In this document: positions 11,040-21,972 of the stretch, in pieces
How positions within the stretch are numbered: the first letter of the stretch is position 1
Layout: every line of letters starts with the position of its first letter
Source of the DNA: Uloborus plumipes
Lineage: Eukaryota > Arthropoda > Arachnida > Araneae > Uloboridae
DNA: 64,000 nt
Assembly (NCBI GenBank): GCA_038373865.1
Contig: JAXGGA010002968.1
Coordinates: forward strand, 1-64,000
Reading direction: 5' to 3'
Program-made: the position numbers and the translations under genes
Notes under the pieces: generated by a model
Told to the model about the DNA's origin: nothing
Seen by the model: the letters and a program-made list of their open reading frames with translations, nothing else
The model's database searches: none

Positions 11040-11606
11040 TTTTTCTGAACAGTTCATCATTGAACGAAAAATGGTTCGAATTGAAAAGTGAAATATGGGA
11101 ATGAGTCTCTCCGAGATCTTTCGAACAAAAAAAGTTTATTCAATTCGGACGGTTCACTTAAAAGTTATTAGGTGGGGAAAGGTTGCTTGAACGGTTCAAT
11201 GTTGAACCAAAAATGTTCAAATTTAAAATTTAAATACGGTAATAAAGTATCCTTGCCGAGATGCTTCGAAAAAAAAATGTTTAAATCGGTCTGTTCACTC
11301 AAAAGTTATTAGGGGTGACAGCTTGTTTGAACGGTTCAATGTTGAACGAAAAATTGTTCAAATCGAAAATGTAGATGCGGGAATGAAGTATCCTTGAAAA
11401 GATCTTTCGAACAAAAAAAAGTTTGTTCAAATCGGACAGTTCATTCAAAAGTTAGTATCGCGGGACCGGTTGTTTGAACGGCTCAAAGTTGAACCAAAAA
11501 TTGTTCAAATCAAAAAATCAAATATGGGAATGAGCTGTACTCGCCGAGATCTTTCCAACAAAAAAAAGTTTGTCCAAATCGGAATGTTCATTCAAAAGTT
11601 ATTAGG
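11040..11606. repeat. Tandem repeat, about 143-bp unit, four copies
   Basis: Units begin with GAACGGTTCAATGTTGAACG or a variant at about 11046, 11189, 11330 and 11476. Each contains a GAGATCTTTCGAACAAAAAA block and ends with CAAAAGTTATTAGG. Copies are diverged. The last unit runs straight into a GACC/GACA microsatellite. The sequence just after that (CAATACCCTACTTTCAAATT, 11677) is shared with 39911, so the array belongs to a dispersed repeat family. Confidence 0.85.
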
Positions 11607-11662
11607 GGGGGACAGACAGACCGACCGACCGACAGACCGACCGACCGACAGACCGACACACA
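11607..11662. repeat. (GACC/GACA)n microsatellite
   Basis: Tetranucleotide run of GACC and GACA units directly downstream of the 143-bp array. Confidence 0.9.
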
Positions 11663-11734
11663 AATTCCCCATCTCAATACCCTACTTTCAAATTTTTAAT
11701 TTTTCGATATTCATTTTACCTCTTTATTTTTTTA

Positions 11735-11815
11735 ACTTTGCGATTTTTTTTGGACTTGGCGATATTTTTTTTTAACTTGGCGATATTTTTTGGACTTGGC
11801 GATATTTTTTAGATG
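11735..11815. repeat. Short tandem repeat TTGGCGATATTTTTT
   Basis: Three to four units of about 24 bp carrying (GG)ACTTGGCGATATTTTTT. Confidence 0.75.
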
Positions 11816-12859
11816 CATTAAGCTACTTTTAATACTTTTTTCGTCTTTCTTTTGTTTTTAACGGGAAAGTAGGCTAAAAAGAACATCTCTTTTTTAGGCT
11901 CTCCTATCCTTGTTCTGGATATCATTCTACTTCAGGATACGTTTCCAACTTTTGTTGATCACTTCAGATTGCCAATTCCATTTAGTTCTTTATTAAAATT
12001 TCCAAAATATCTCAAAATAGAAAATACAACTACGCATATTTCCAATTTATTAAGAGATTACATTTGAATATGTTAAAAGAATAAACATACACTTGGCAAC
12101 TTCCAACTTCTTTGAATTTGTCTAATGATGTATGTTTATAAGGAAATTAAAAGTATTAAAATATCAGTTGTATGTGTCTGCTGCTGCGAATACTTTAAAA
12201 TATTACATTTGTCATGCTCCAAAGTTTAACTGCACAATAACGCAAAGTGTGTGCGTGTGAGGGGGGAGGAAAATAGTAAAGTAACAAAGTAGATATATTT
12301 CCTGTTATGGAATAAAACTTTCTGCATTACACAATTTTTATGGGGGTAAAAGTTTGCTTAATGCCAAACAGAAATTTTTAAAGTTACATTAAAACTTGGT
12401 TCTAAACATATTTCCTTTTTTTTCAGTTACAGACTACATTTCGAAATGAATCATCTTCTTCAGTTTATGTCATTAAGTTTATAACTAATGAAATTTTGTT
12501 TTGTACAAAAGCTTAATTAACGTTAAAGTAGTACTATAAAATATGGGTATCGCATTGCTTTTTCAGTATAAAAGTAAAGTTAATAGTACCAAACAGCATA
12601 CTTATCAAAATCAATGTTTTTATGCAAAAAAATGAGTCATTTGCTTTTCAAATCCTAAAAAATTTACTTTTTTCAGCTGAAAAAATGAAGACAAGTGCTG
12701 CTTATTTAATGTAGTCTGATTTTCTACAACGTACAAAATCCCCTGATATATTTTTCGCTAGCATTTTATCTATAAAAGTAAATAATTTTGAGCCATAAAA
12801 AACAACAATGTTGGAAAGAAACCTTTTATCACAAAAATCACTATTTACTGATGAGTTTA
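11816..12859. other. No feature seen
   Basis: AT-rich sequence without supported genes or repeats. Confidence 0.5.
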
Positions 12860-13373
12860 TGGTTTAATGCTGCTAATGGCATTGCATAACTCATTTATAA
12901 GACAAATATATTACTATTGCTATTACAGTTACAAATGGAAATTTCACACAAATAGTATAATACTGCTAACTGTATGGGTAGTTACGGTTAATTTTACAGG
13001 GCAAATTCATTTATAAAACAATAAACCACTGCATCTTTTACGGTTATTTTCCGTAAATTTAATAGAACACTTAAATCATAAGGCAGTATTTCACTGCTAA
13101 ATTTACAGTTTATCATTGATTATTTCACAGTAAAATTTCTTCATACTACAATATATCACTGCTGATTTTACAGTTTATCATTGTTTATTTCACAGTAAAA
13201 TTTCTTCATACGACAATATATCACTGCTAATTTTACAGTTTATCACTGTTCATTTTACAGTAGATTTCCTTCATAAAACAGTATTTTACTGCTAATTTTA
13301 CAGTTTATCACTGTTAATTTTACAGTAGATTTCCTTCATAAAACAGTATATTACTGCTAATTTTACAGTTTAC
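12860..13373. repeat. ACTGTAAA-type satellite, cluster 1 left part
   Basis: Units of about 65 bp combine ATTTTACAGTTTATCACTG and TTTACAGTAGATTTCCTTCA. Each holds facing TTTTACAG/CTGTAAAA strings. Units become more regular toward 13373, where a hAT element interrupts the array; the array resumes at 19548. Confidence 0.9.
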
Positions 13374-13511
13374 CAGTGGCGGCTCGTGCCTTAACTTAGT
13401 GGGTGGGCCCGCAATTATATCTTTCCCCACTAATGCTTACACAGATAAAATGAAGGAAACAACAGTTAGTAAACTAATGCTGAGCGAGTTAAAATAATCT
13501 ACTTATATTAA

Positions 13512-13590
13512 AAACTGAGTATCTTTCTAACTATCTTTCTTTCTAACTATCTTTCTTTCTAACTATCTTTCTTTCTAACTATCTTTCTAT
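13512..13590. repeat. TTTCTAACTATC microsatellite
   Basis: Runs of TTTCTTTCTAACTATC just inside the Helitron 5' end. Shorter in copy B (16115-16140), and present in reverse at 34010-34070. Confidence 0.85.
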
Positions 13591-13874
13591 GTCACGCTTA
13601 TTTCTCCTGAACGCCAATGAACTGAAAGTCGAACCAGGTACCGATAGATAGGTAATTTTTCAGGCTTCATTAGTTTCAATCTATATGATTATACGATTTT
13701 AATTAGCGAAGATATCAATTAATAAGTAGTCAAGTTTAAAGCGATTAAGCCTAATAAATGATTAAACTTCCAAGACATTTTTTCTTACCGTTGCCATTTT
13801 GAATTAAAACGTTAATTAAATTATTGAACTATTTAAAATTCCAAGATATTTATTTCTTTCCGTTGCGATTTTAA

Positions 13875-14042
13875 GGCAGGAATTCAAGTGAAACACGGAC
13901 GATCGCAACTCACCAATGCAATCGCAAATTCCAAAATTTGGATTCAAGTGAAACGAATTCACTTGAATTCGACTTACAGTAGCGGTTGCAATATGCGATC
14001 GCCACGAAGCGACTGCAATGGTGTTTCACTTGAATTCGGCCC
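13875..14042. mobile_element. 168-bp PIF/Harbinger-like MITE (TSD TAA)
   Basis: The ends are GGCAGGAATTCAAGTGAAAC and, inverted, GGGCCGAATTCAAGTGAAAC. A TAA duplication lies at 13872-13874 and 14043-14045. The uninterrupted site is preserved in the duplicated Helitron segment and in copy B (TTTTAAATTAAAACG), which fixes the boundaries. A 3-bp TAA duplication and GG-starting ends suit the PIF/Harbinger superfamily. A left-end fragment recurs at 32542. Confidence 0.85.
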
Positions 14043-14291
14043 TAAATTAAAACGTTAATTAAATTGAACTTTTTAAAATGAAAGAGTGTTATTTTTTTCC
14101 ATTGTCATTTTGAATTCGTGTTATAACAAAGTTCTAACAATTGTTTTTATTCTAATTATTAATGACATATTTTTTCTCTGGTACCATTTTGAAAATGTGT
14201 TTTTAAATAAAATTGCAATTGCTGTTTTTAGAAGGGACTTTTTCTGGCTGCGATCCATAAGTAGTCAAATTTAAAGCGATTAAGCCTAATA

Positions 14292-15316
14292 GGGTCAGGT
14301 GGGGGAAAGTAAAGCGAAAATCAAGCTTTTTTTAGATTAGGCCCTAAAATCTGACTATTAACTTTATTTTAATGAAAATTTTGATGCATTTTATATACAT
14401 TGGACTTATTTAGATTAAGTATGAAGCAGATTTGTTCAATTTTGAAGGTTTGTTTTCTCTCAGTGATACATTTAAAAGATCGTGTTTTGATAGACCCACT
14501 TTCCCCCATGGTGGGGGAAAGTAGGGCTAATTTAGAAATAAGTGTGTATTAGCACAAAAAAATGTTAATATTGTTTTTTAAGTAAGAATACAGTGGAATA
14601 AATGCACCTTAACTACATTTAAATGCAGAAACGCAAATATTTATGCATTTTTAATTCTGGTATTTAATTAAAGAAATAATGTCAACAGAAATCGAGCATT
14701 GATTATCGATTAGATGGGAAAACACTGGTTTAAAAAAAAATCATTGATATAAAAACATTGTTATAAGAACATTGTTATAAAAAATGAGAACTTTTGTTTA
14801 GTCATTTAATGAAATTACGAAAATATAGAGAATAGTGTTAAAGAAATTAAGTTTTAAACCTCTTTACAGACGTTGACTTTAGAGACCAAATGAATCAGCT
14901 TCACATAGCACTTAGCTAAGCCTAATCATAGACCCACTTTACCCCACCTCAGGAAAAACCTTATAAAAAAAAGAATTTTCAAATTTTTTCTTACTTTTAC
15001 ATGGCGATATGTTCTACGAATAATCCACTTTAACTCTGTACGAAAAATTATCGATTACGCCTCTTAATAACGGTGTTTTAAAGAAGTTTATTAGCAGCTT
15101 AAAATAACATTTCATATGGAACGAACATAAACTAATATTTTTTTCATTATTTAAATTGCTGCCAGATTTTAAAACTAAAACAAAATCGTTTGTTGTAATC
15201 TCAATTCGCGTCTCAAAAAAAGAATAAACGAATTATCTTATTTAGAATCGAATAAATTGGTGTTTTTCGAAATAGCCCCACTTTACCCCATGGACCCACT
15301 TTCCCCCACCTGACCC
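14292..15316. mobile_element. 1025-bp TIR element with TA target duplication
   Basis: The ends are GGGTCAGGTGGGGGAAAGT and its complement, perfectly inverted. TA flanks both sides (14290-14291, 15317-15318). The empty site GCCTAATAAATGATT is preserved at 13749. The terminal string recurs inside: CCCACTTTCCCCCATGGTGG near 14500 forms an internal inverted repeat, and CCCACTTTACCCCA lies at 14936 and near 15282. The TA duplication suggests the Tc1/mariner group, but no transposase remains. Confidence 0.9.
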
Positions 15317-15835
15317 TAAATGATTAAACTTCCAAGACATTTTTTCTTACCGTTGCCATTTTGAATTAAAACGTTAATTAAATTATTGAACTATTTAAAA
15401 TTCCAAGATATTTATTTCTTTCCGTTGCGATTTTAAATTAAAACGTTAATTAAGTTGAACTTTTTAAAATGAAAGAGTGTTATTTTTTTCCATTGTCATT
15501 TTGAATACGTGTTATAACAAAGTTCTAACAATTGTTTTTATTCTAATTATTAATGACATATTTTTTCTCTGGTACCATTTTGAAAATGTGTTTTTAAATA
15601 AAATTGCAATTGCTGTTTTTAGAAGGGATTTTTTCTGGCTGCGATCCAAATATTAAAAGAACTTTTTCGTTTAGAATTTTGCAATTAATTTTACAGGAAG
15701 AAAGCGGTTTGGAAATATTGTTTTTGGAAAGGAATTTTATTTGTTATTTAGGGAGAGTGCTAAGTATGCGCTACTTGACATCGTCTTTATTTTTGAGGAA
15801 GCATGTGCAAATAATTCGATGGATTCTTTGATGCA

Positions 15836-16065
15836 GGAAAGCTTTTTAGCGAGCCGCTTTAGCGGGGAGTAGTTTATTAAACTTTTCCTTGGTACTTTAA
15901 AGGCGAGCCGCCTTGGCGGCGAGTAGTGAATTGAAACTTTCCTGGCTACTGTAAAGGCGAGCCGCCTTGACGGCGAGTAAACTGTTTAAACTTTCCTCAT
16001 TTCTTTTAAGGCGAGTCGCCTTGGTGGCGAGTAGTTTTCTCAAACTGCCTTCACTACATTACAGC
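15836..16065. repeat. Hairpin-bearing 60-bp minisatellite in Helitron copy A
   Basis: Four units of about 60 bp. Each carries GCCGCCTTGGCGGC or a one-base variant, which can fold into a hairpin, followed by GAGTAG and an AAACTTTCCT block. The array lies just upstream of the Helitron 3' end and recurs in copy B (16900-17095) and, inverted, at 31930-32225. Confidence 0.9.
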
Positions 16066-16092
16066 CCGTGCAACGCCGGGCTACGCAGCTAG

Positions 16093-17154
16093 TCTACTTA
16101 TATTAAAAACTGAGTATCTAACTATCTTTCTATCTTTCTATGTCACGCCTTTTTCTCCTGAACGCCAATGAACTGAAAGTCGAACCAGGTACCGATAGAT
16201 AGGTAATTTTTCAGGCTTCATTAGTTTCAATCTATATGATTATACGATTTTAATTAGCGAAGATATCAATTAATAAGTAGTCAAGTTTAAAGCGATTAAG
16301 CCTAAAAAATGATTAAACGTCCAAGACATTTATTTCTTACCGTTGCCATTTGAATAAAAACGTTAATTAAATTATTGAACTGTTTAAAATTCCAAGATAT
16401 TTATTTCCTACCGTTGCCATTTTGAATTAAAACGTTAATTAAATTATTGAACTATTTAAAATTCCAAGATATTTATTTCTTTCCGTTGCGATTTTAAATT
16501 AAAACGTTAATTAAATTGAACTTTTTAAAATGAAAGAGTGTTATTTTTTTCCATTGTCATTTTGAATGCGTGTTATAACAAAGTTCTAACAATTGTTTTT
16601 ATTCTAATTATTAATGACATATTTTTTCTCTGGTGCCATTTTGAAAATGTGTTTTTAAATAAAATTGCAATTGCTGTTTTTAGAAGGGGCTTTTTTTGGC
16701 TGCGATCCAAATATTAAAAGAACTTTTTCGTTTAGAATTTTGCAATTAATTTTAGAAGAAAGCAGTTTGGAAATAATTTTTTTTTTTGGAAAGGAATTTT
16801 ATTTGTTATTTAGGGAGAGTGCTAAGTATGCGCTACTTGACATCGTCTTTATTTTTGAGGAAGCATGTGCAAATAATTCGATTGATTCTTTGATGCAGGA
16901 AAGCTTTTTAGCGAGCCGCTTTAGCGGGGAGTAGTTTATTAAACTTTTCCTTGGTACTGTAAAGGCGAGCCGCCTTGGCGGCGAGTAGTTTATTGAAACT
17001 TTCCTCGCTACTGTAAAGGCGAGCCGCCTTGACGGCGAGTAAACTGTTTAAACTTTCCTCATTTCTTCAAAGGCGAGCCGCCTTGGTGGCGAGTAGTTTT
17101 CTCAAACTGCCTTCACTACATTACAGCCCGTGCAACGCCGGGCCACGCAGCTAG
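16093..17154 (+). mobile_element. Helitron family 2, copy B (tandem downstream member)
   Basis: It begins TCTACTTATATTAAAAACTG immediately after the CTAG of copy A. It ends with the GCCCGTGCAACGCCGGGC hairpin, CACGCAG and CTAG, followed by host T. It lacks the MITE, the TA element and the internal duplication of copy A. Hence copy A gained those after the tandem formed, or the two came from different source elements. Non-autonomous. Confidence 0.93.
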
Positions 17155-19547
17155 TATTTAATTTATTAATACAAATTTGCATTGCAAAATTATCTAACAT
17201 TTGATTTGATACATATGTTTTATATTTTAAATGTTACACCAGCCTTAAGCGATCAATGTAATACTAATGACAATGTTTTCCACAGACGACCGACTTTCAA
17301 AATATCACTAATGTTTCTCTCATAATTTTGCCATTTTCGGACAGTGAAAATATTCATCACATCAAAAGTGTCACGCCTCATAGCGGCGCACCTCCTCAAA
17401 CATTACGGGACTACACTCAAAAAGAAAATTTCTGCCTAAAAACACCCCCTCTCTCCCCCTAAAAATTTCGACAATCTGCACCATGACTTTCTGAAAGCCT
17501 CTATCAAATTAAGGAACTCATAAAGTAAATGACTAGATCTAGGCATGCTTACATTTTTTTTTAATTTGGATACAAATGTTGCAATTTTAATTCATGAAAA
17601 AACAAATCCTAACGGTGTTAGAACTTTAAAATGTCACTTTTATAGCTATGATACTTTCAATTTTAATGCATGTATATGTTTTTAAATAAATTGGAATACA
17701 CTGGAGTTTGACCAGTTATGGTCCCACTCGCTTACCTATGGTCATGCTCAAACTAGTAATGAGATGAATCGAATTATTTTCAGGAAATACACAAAGAGTA
17801 CATAACAATATTAAAACACTTATTTTTCTTACAATATAATCAAAATTAAAGGATCTTGACTACCGGTTCGAATACCATTAAAATTAAAATACGGATAACT
17901 GACTAATTTAATTATGTTTATCAGAATATTTGCTTAACTGGTAATAACCTTTTCGGATACATGATTTGACTGACAGTCATAGTAACGTGTTATATGCTCA
18001 TATGTTAGAAATAAAAAATCTTGCAGAACGCCTAGTTTTTTCCAACCATTAGGTACCGTTATTAAACTTTGATATAATATATTTATTTAACTAGATTGCT
18101 TTTAAACAATATATAATATTTCATATATTATAAACCTTCAGGAAAATATATTGCAAAATATAGTTTTTAAATGTTGCGAAATTTTATGTCCACGTGTTTC
18201 TTGAATTATGAAGCAATTTGTAAAATAATAATAATTTACAAAATAAATGTATTCATTTATACATTTTAAGCTGAATATAGTTTTTATATACAGTAGACTT
18301 TGATCCACTCAATATTTTTATGAACGTTCAATGTTTTAAGTTTTGTTTTTTCTGGTTACTGCTTTAGTGTATTTGTAGTAGAAGGTTAATGTTACGTATC
18401 ATAAGATATAGGAAAAAATGCGCAGTAGCAAGCTTTTTATTCAACATCTAAGTGCTTTTTCGGACACTAAAATCCCTTTGAGTGTGATAATATTAGTTGT
18501 AGGGATGACCATCAACGAAGGGGAGGGGGGGGGGGCAGACTACTTCATTGATATTTTAGGGGGCGGGGGTTAGCCTCTCGTTAGTCCTGGATATAAATGC
18601 AGTCATGATTCGGCTAAATAAATGTAGCATTTGGAGCTTAAGAATACTTATCACTTCTACAAGCAATTATAATGTCACACCCGGCAGGATGACAAATTCC
18701 TAGAGTTCATACAATACTTACAGATTTTTTAATATATTAACACAACACTGCGACAAATGAGATTGAATTCAAACTAATACTAAGAAAATGGCAAACGCAC
18801 TACAAGTCAAAAATAAAGTCTTCATACAAAAATTTTGAAAATAAGAATTTCAAAAGCAAATTAATAAATAAAATATGCATGCATTGTATTAAAAATAGGT
18901 GAGGGGGGGGTAATGAAACTGGCAATCTCTATGCCTGTTAGTAATAGGTGTTGAAAATTAAAAAAGAAAGACTAAAAAAAAAGAAGACGTGTTATAAAAA
19001 TCAATAAAAGAAAAACAGAGAGAGCGGAATGAAAAGCAAGTTTTCTCCCTACCCTAACACAGGGGCCAGACATTCCCTGCTCCTCTGTAACCAGTGAGGG
19101 ACACTTCCCTCTCCACCGCTTTGGTTAGGGACAAAGGGAAATTTTGGGCCAGATAAAAAATGCCCACTTGTCGATTGTTACAATGGGGTGTCATCTCTCT
19201 CTGCTCTTCTTAATTCAGCCATTGCGATTGGCTAAAATCGGGGGCTTGGCGAGGGCCGCTTTGATCTGGCCCACGAATTCGTTCTTAAAGCCGTGCTAAT
19301 GCGAAGCGCTTAGGTGCGAAACGCTAAAATTGATGGAGTTTGAAAACTTTTTTGTGCTGTATTAGCAATGTGGAGGGGGGGAGGAGCTGAAGGTTTAAAA
19401 TATATTTTATGGCCTATGTTTTGTTTTGTTTTTTTCTTTTTTGTTGGTTGAAATACAAAACGATTATGTTTTATTCGGCATTTTTTTTTCTTCCAATTTT
19501 TCTGGGTGGGCCCGGCCCACCTGGCCCATAGTGAGGAGCCGCCCCTG
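17155..19547. other. Right part of the 6.2-kb hAT element, no genes
   Basis: It contains no recognisable transposase. A G-rich run (GGGGAGGGGGGGGGGGGC, about 18520) and further G runs near 18904 and 19375 are visible. It ends with the hAT terminus. Confidence 0.6.
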
Positions 19548-19770
19548 CAGTTTACTATTGTTAACTTTACAGTAAAATTCCTTTATAAGATAGTATATCA
19601 CTGCTAATTTTAGTTTGTCACTGTAAATTTTACAACAAATTTCCTTAATAAGACAATATATGACGGCTAATTTTACAGTTTATCACTGTAAATTTTACAA
19701 TAAATGTTCTTTATAAAACATTATATTACTGCGAATTTTACAGTTATTTTTTGCAAAGTTTGCAGTTCTA
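19548..19770. repeat. ACTGTAAA-type satellite, cluster 1 right part
   Basis: Continuation of the array at 12860-13373 after the hAT insertion, beginning with the second copy of the target duplication. Confidence 0.88.
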
Positions 19771-20108
19771 AAATGGAACTTCAGCTGCCAGTATTTTATT
19801 GTAAAATCAACGCCTTTTTTTTGCAGTGCAAAATATCCACAACTGCATTTTAAATATAAATCAATGCACGCCGCCGAGAGACCAGAGAGAGAGAGCCCCA
19901 CTAAAAAATCCCGCTTAACATCAGGGTTATAAGAAACTAAGGAATTCGCCAAGAGCCGAGCCAAAGCAGGTTTCTCAAAACGGCGCATCGCCAAGACAGA
20001 GTAGAGGAGAAGAGGGGAAAAAGACGCCAAAAGCGATAAATGATCAAACAAGCATTTCTTCCAAATCGCAAGATGCCAATGTCCAAAATGTCCCCACAGA
20101 AAGTGCAT
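19695..20108 (-). CDS. Unrecognised ATG-started reading frame (doubtful)
   Basis: The minus strand of this GC-richer block has an ATG-started frame of 137 codons. Its 3' third runs into the satellite array, so the stop is probably accidental. Hydrophobic stretches (FSPLLLYSVLAM, FLVGLSLSGLSAACI) could be membrane segments. I do not recognise the protein. Upstream on the same strand are ATTGGT (about 20180) and CTATATA (about 20280), which could be promoter parts. Alternatives are an untranslated exon or part of an unidentified element. Confidence 0.2.
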   Translation of the reverse strand: MHFLWGHFGHWHLAIWKKCLFDHLSLLASFSPLLLYSVLAMRRFEKPALARLLANSLVSYNPDVKRDFLVGLSLSGLSAACIDLYLKCSCGYFALQKKGVDFTIKYWQLKFHFRTANFAKNNCKIRSNIMFYKEHLL

Positions 20109-20737
20109 GGTAACAAGAACGGGAATTTAAACGCAGAGCGGGGAAGAAAACCAAAGTAAAAGGAACAAAATCCAAATTTTAACCAATGGAGTGTGTAATA
20201 AAATATAACACATGACAAGAAACATTTTAAATCTCGACAGAAAATTGCTTTGAAGGAACTTGGCACTCCACTATTTGTATATAGCCAGCAAGGCTGGCAC
20301 CTTAATTGATTTCGTTATGAATCGCCGCGTGTCTTCATGCCTAGCAAGATGACGAACAGGATACACTAGAACACTCAAGTTAATGCCGGGAGCAAAAAAT
20401 TTCCCAACATGTAACCTACAGCAAGCATCGCCTGAGCACATTCTTGGTAATATCAGGTGGACAAGGAGGGAACCTTTTCAAGAATTTTTTTTGCATACGT
20501 ACTTTTCAAGTGCTTTTAATGATATAGATATTATGTAATTTTAGAAATTTTTAAACTTTTTTGTGTAATTTCAGACAATGTAGTTGTAATTTTCTGTTTT
20601 TCTGTTTCGCTTCCATGGATTTGTGTTTTTAGAATGGGAATAATAATTAACAAAAACATTTTAGTCCAAAGTAAATTTTAGTTTCACTCATACTCATAGA
20701 CTGCAAATAATGAGCTGTTGTTCTGGCAGCCGAGGCT
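19771..20737. other. GC-richer block between satellite clusters
   Basis: From 19860 to 20440 the composition is visibly richer in G and C, with CpGs and a GAGAGAGAGAG run near 19885, unlike the flanks. AGCCAGCAAGGCTGGC at 20284-20299 is an imperfect palindrome. No terminal repeats are seen. Beyond 20460 the sequence is ordinary AT-rich. Confidence 0.4.
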
Positions 20738-21090
20738 ATAATTTAAAACTGTAAAATGCACAGTAATAAACTGCAAAACTAGCAATTTTATAGTTTGTTG
20801 CCATAAAGTTAGCAATTTTACAGTTTATTGCTGTAAAATTTAGCTGTGTTTTACTGTAAAAACAACAGTGTAATACTGGCAGCAGAGGTTCCAGTTTAAA
20901 ACTGTAAAATGCACGGTAATAAACTGTAAAGTTAGCAACTTTGCAGTTTAGTACTGTAAAATTAGCAATTTTACAGTTTAGTACTGCAAAAGTAGAAATT
21001 TGTCAGTTTATTACTGTAAAATTAGCAATTTTTGCAGTTTATTAATCTAAAATTAGCTGTATTATGCTGTAAAAACAGCGTTCCTTTTAA
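20738..21090. repeat. ACTGTAAA-type satellite, cluster 2
   Basis: Units of about 30 bp built from AAACTGTAAAATTAGCAATT and TTTACAGTTTA. A recurring lead-in ACTGGCAGCAGAGGTTCCAG lies at 20876 and is shared with clusters 3 and 4. Confidence 0.9.
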
Positions 21091-21789
21091 CAGTGTACAC
21101 TTTACACTTTCTTTCTGTTTGCACCAACATCGGTATCATTTTAGTTTTCAACAACAAAAACAGAATAGGCGACGCTATCGGAGGAATAGTTGAATGCGCT
21201 TTTATAATCAGCAATATCTCCCTTTTCAATATTTTAAGTTGAAGCATGGGGGTTGAAATACTTTATCGTTAGAGGTGCCTCCTCCGTTCTCGTCTCTCAG
21301 TGGAAATATATAATTATGACGCTACGTGTTTATTGGACGCGATGTTAGGCGTAATTACTCCTCATTTGAAGTTATAATTTGACAGTCTTGCAATTAGTGT
21401 TTAATCTTTTAGAGAAATGGTTAATGATGTTTCCTTCAATTTACTTGTTCAATGCGGTGTGATAGCTTAGAAAGCATATAGAGAGCAAAAATTGTATGAT
21501 AAAGTGCTTATAATCTTTTCGTTTTAGATATTTTAAAAGTACTTGCTGTCTTTAATTAAATGGAGAAATGCATTTTCTCTTCGGAAATATTTGTTTTATA
21601 GAGATGTTTCTTCAAGCACATACTTTCGTTTTGTAGAAACTATCAAAGAAACAGATTTGATTGTTAAGTGAATATTTTAGCAAGAGAATAACTTTAGAAC
21701 ACACAGATAACATCAAGCTTCTTTTATAGTACACCCCCCCCCCCGAAAATATCTGCTATTCTGAAACATTTAGGTGAAATTGCACACTA
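21091..21789. other. No feature seen
   Basis: AT-rich spacer between satellite clusters, with a C-run at 21735-21746. No gene is supported. Confidence 0.5.
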
Positions 21790-21907
21790 CTGCTGTAATG
21801 AACTGTCGTCTTTACAGTATAATACTGGCAGCCGAGGTTCCAATTTAAAACTGTAAAATGCACAGCAATAAACTGTAAAACCAGTAATTTTACAGTTTCT
21901 TACTGTA
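21790..21907. repeat. ACTGTAAA-type satellite, cluster 3 left part
   Basis: It has the lead-in ACTGGCAGCCGAGGTTCCAA and TAAAACTGTAAAATGCAC units. It is cut at TGTA by the 4.9-kb insertion and resumes at 26829. Confidence 0.88.
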
Positions 21908-21972
21908 GGGCAATCCCACGGTAACTTACGTTACATTTCGACCAACTCTTAGGCATTTAGCACCTCAGTACA

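Larger units (their letters stand above)
13498..16092 (+). mobile_element. Helitron family 2, copy A (tandem upstream member)
   Basis: It starts with TCTACTTATATTAAAAACTG after an A. It ends with GCCCGTGCAACGCCGGGC, TACGCAG and CTAG. The next Helitron begins at the very next base. Inside, a segment of about 535 bp (13722-14255) is duplicated in tandem (from 14256 onward). A 168-bp MITE interrupts the first unit and a 1025-bp TIR element the second. No Rep/helicase coding is present. A 75-codon frame at 15604-15831 is shared with related copies but not conserved as protein. Confidence 0.92.
13374..19547. mobile_element. 6.2-kb non-autonomous hAT element hosting nested elements
   Basis: The target duplication CAGTTTAC lies at 13366-13373 and 19548-19555 and equals the satellite consensus, so the empty site is known. 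The ends are CAGTGGCGGCTCGTG and, inverted, CAGGGGCGGCTCCTC, both hAT-like, with GGGTGGGCC strings just inside each end. About 3.66 kb of the length is the Helitron pair at 13498-17154. The remainder has no transposase frame. Confidence 0.93.

Noticed and set aside
12860..13373. Regular ACTGTAAA array considered as a CRISPR array
   Set aside because: The units are variable, there are no fixed repeats separated by unique spacers of constant length, and the DNA is eukaryotic.
18520..18545. G-rich run as telomeric or quadruplex element
   Set aside because: It is a plain G homopolymer-like tract inside a hAT element; no telomere-type period.
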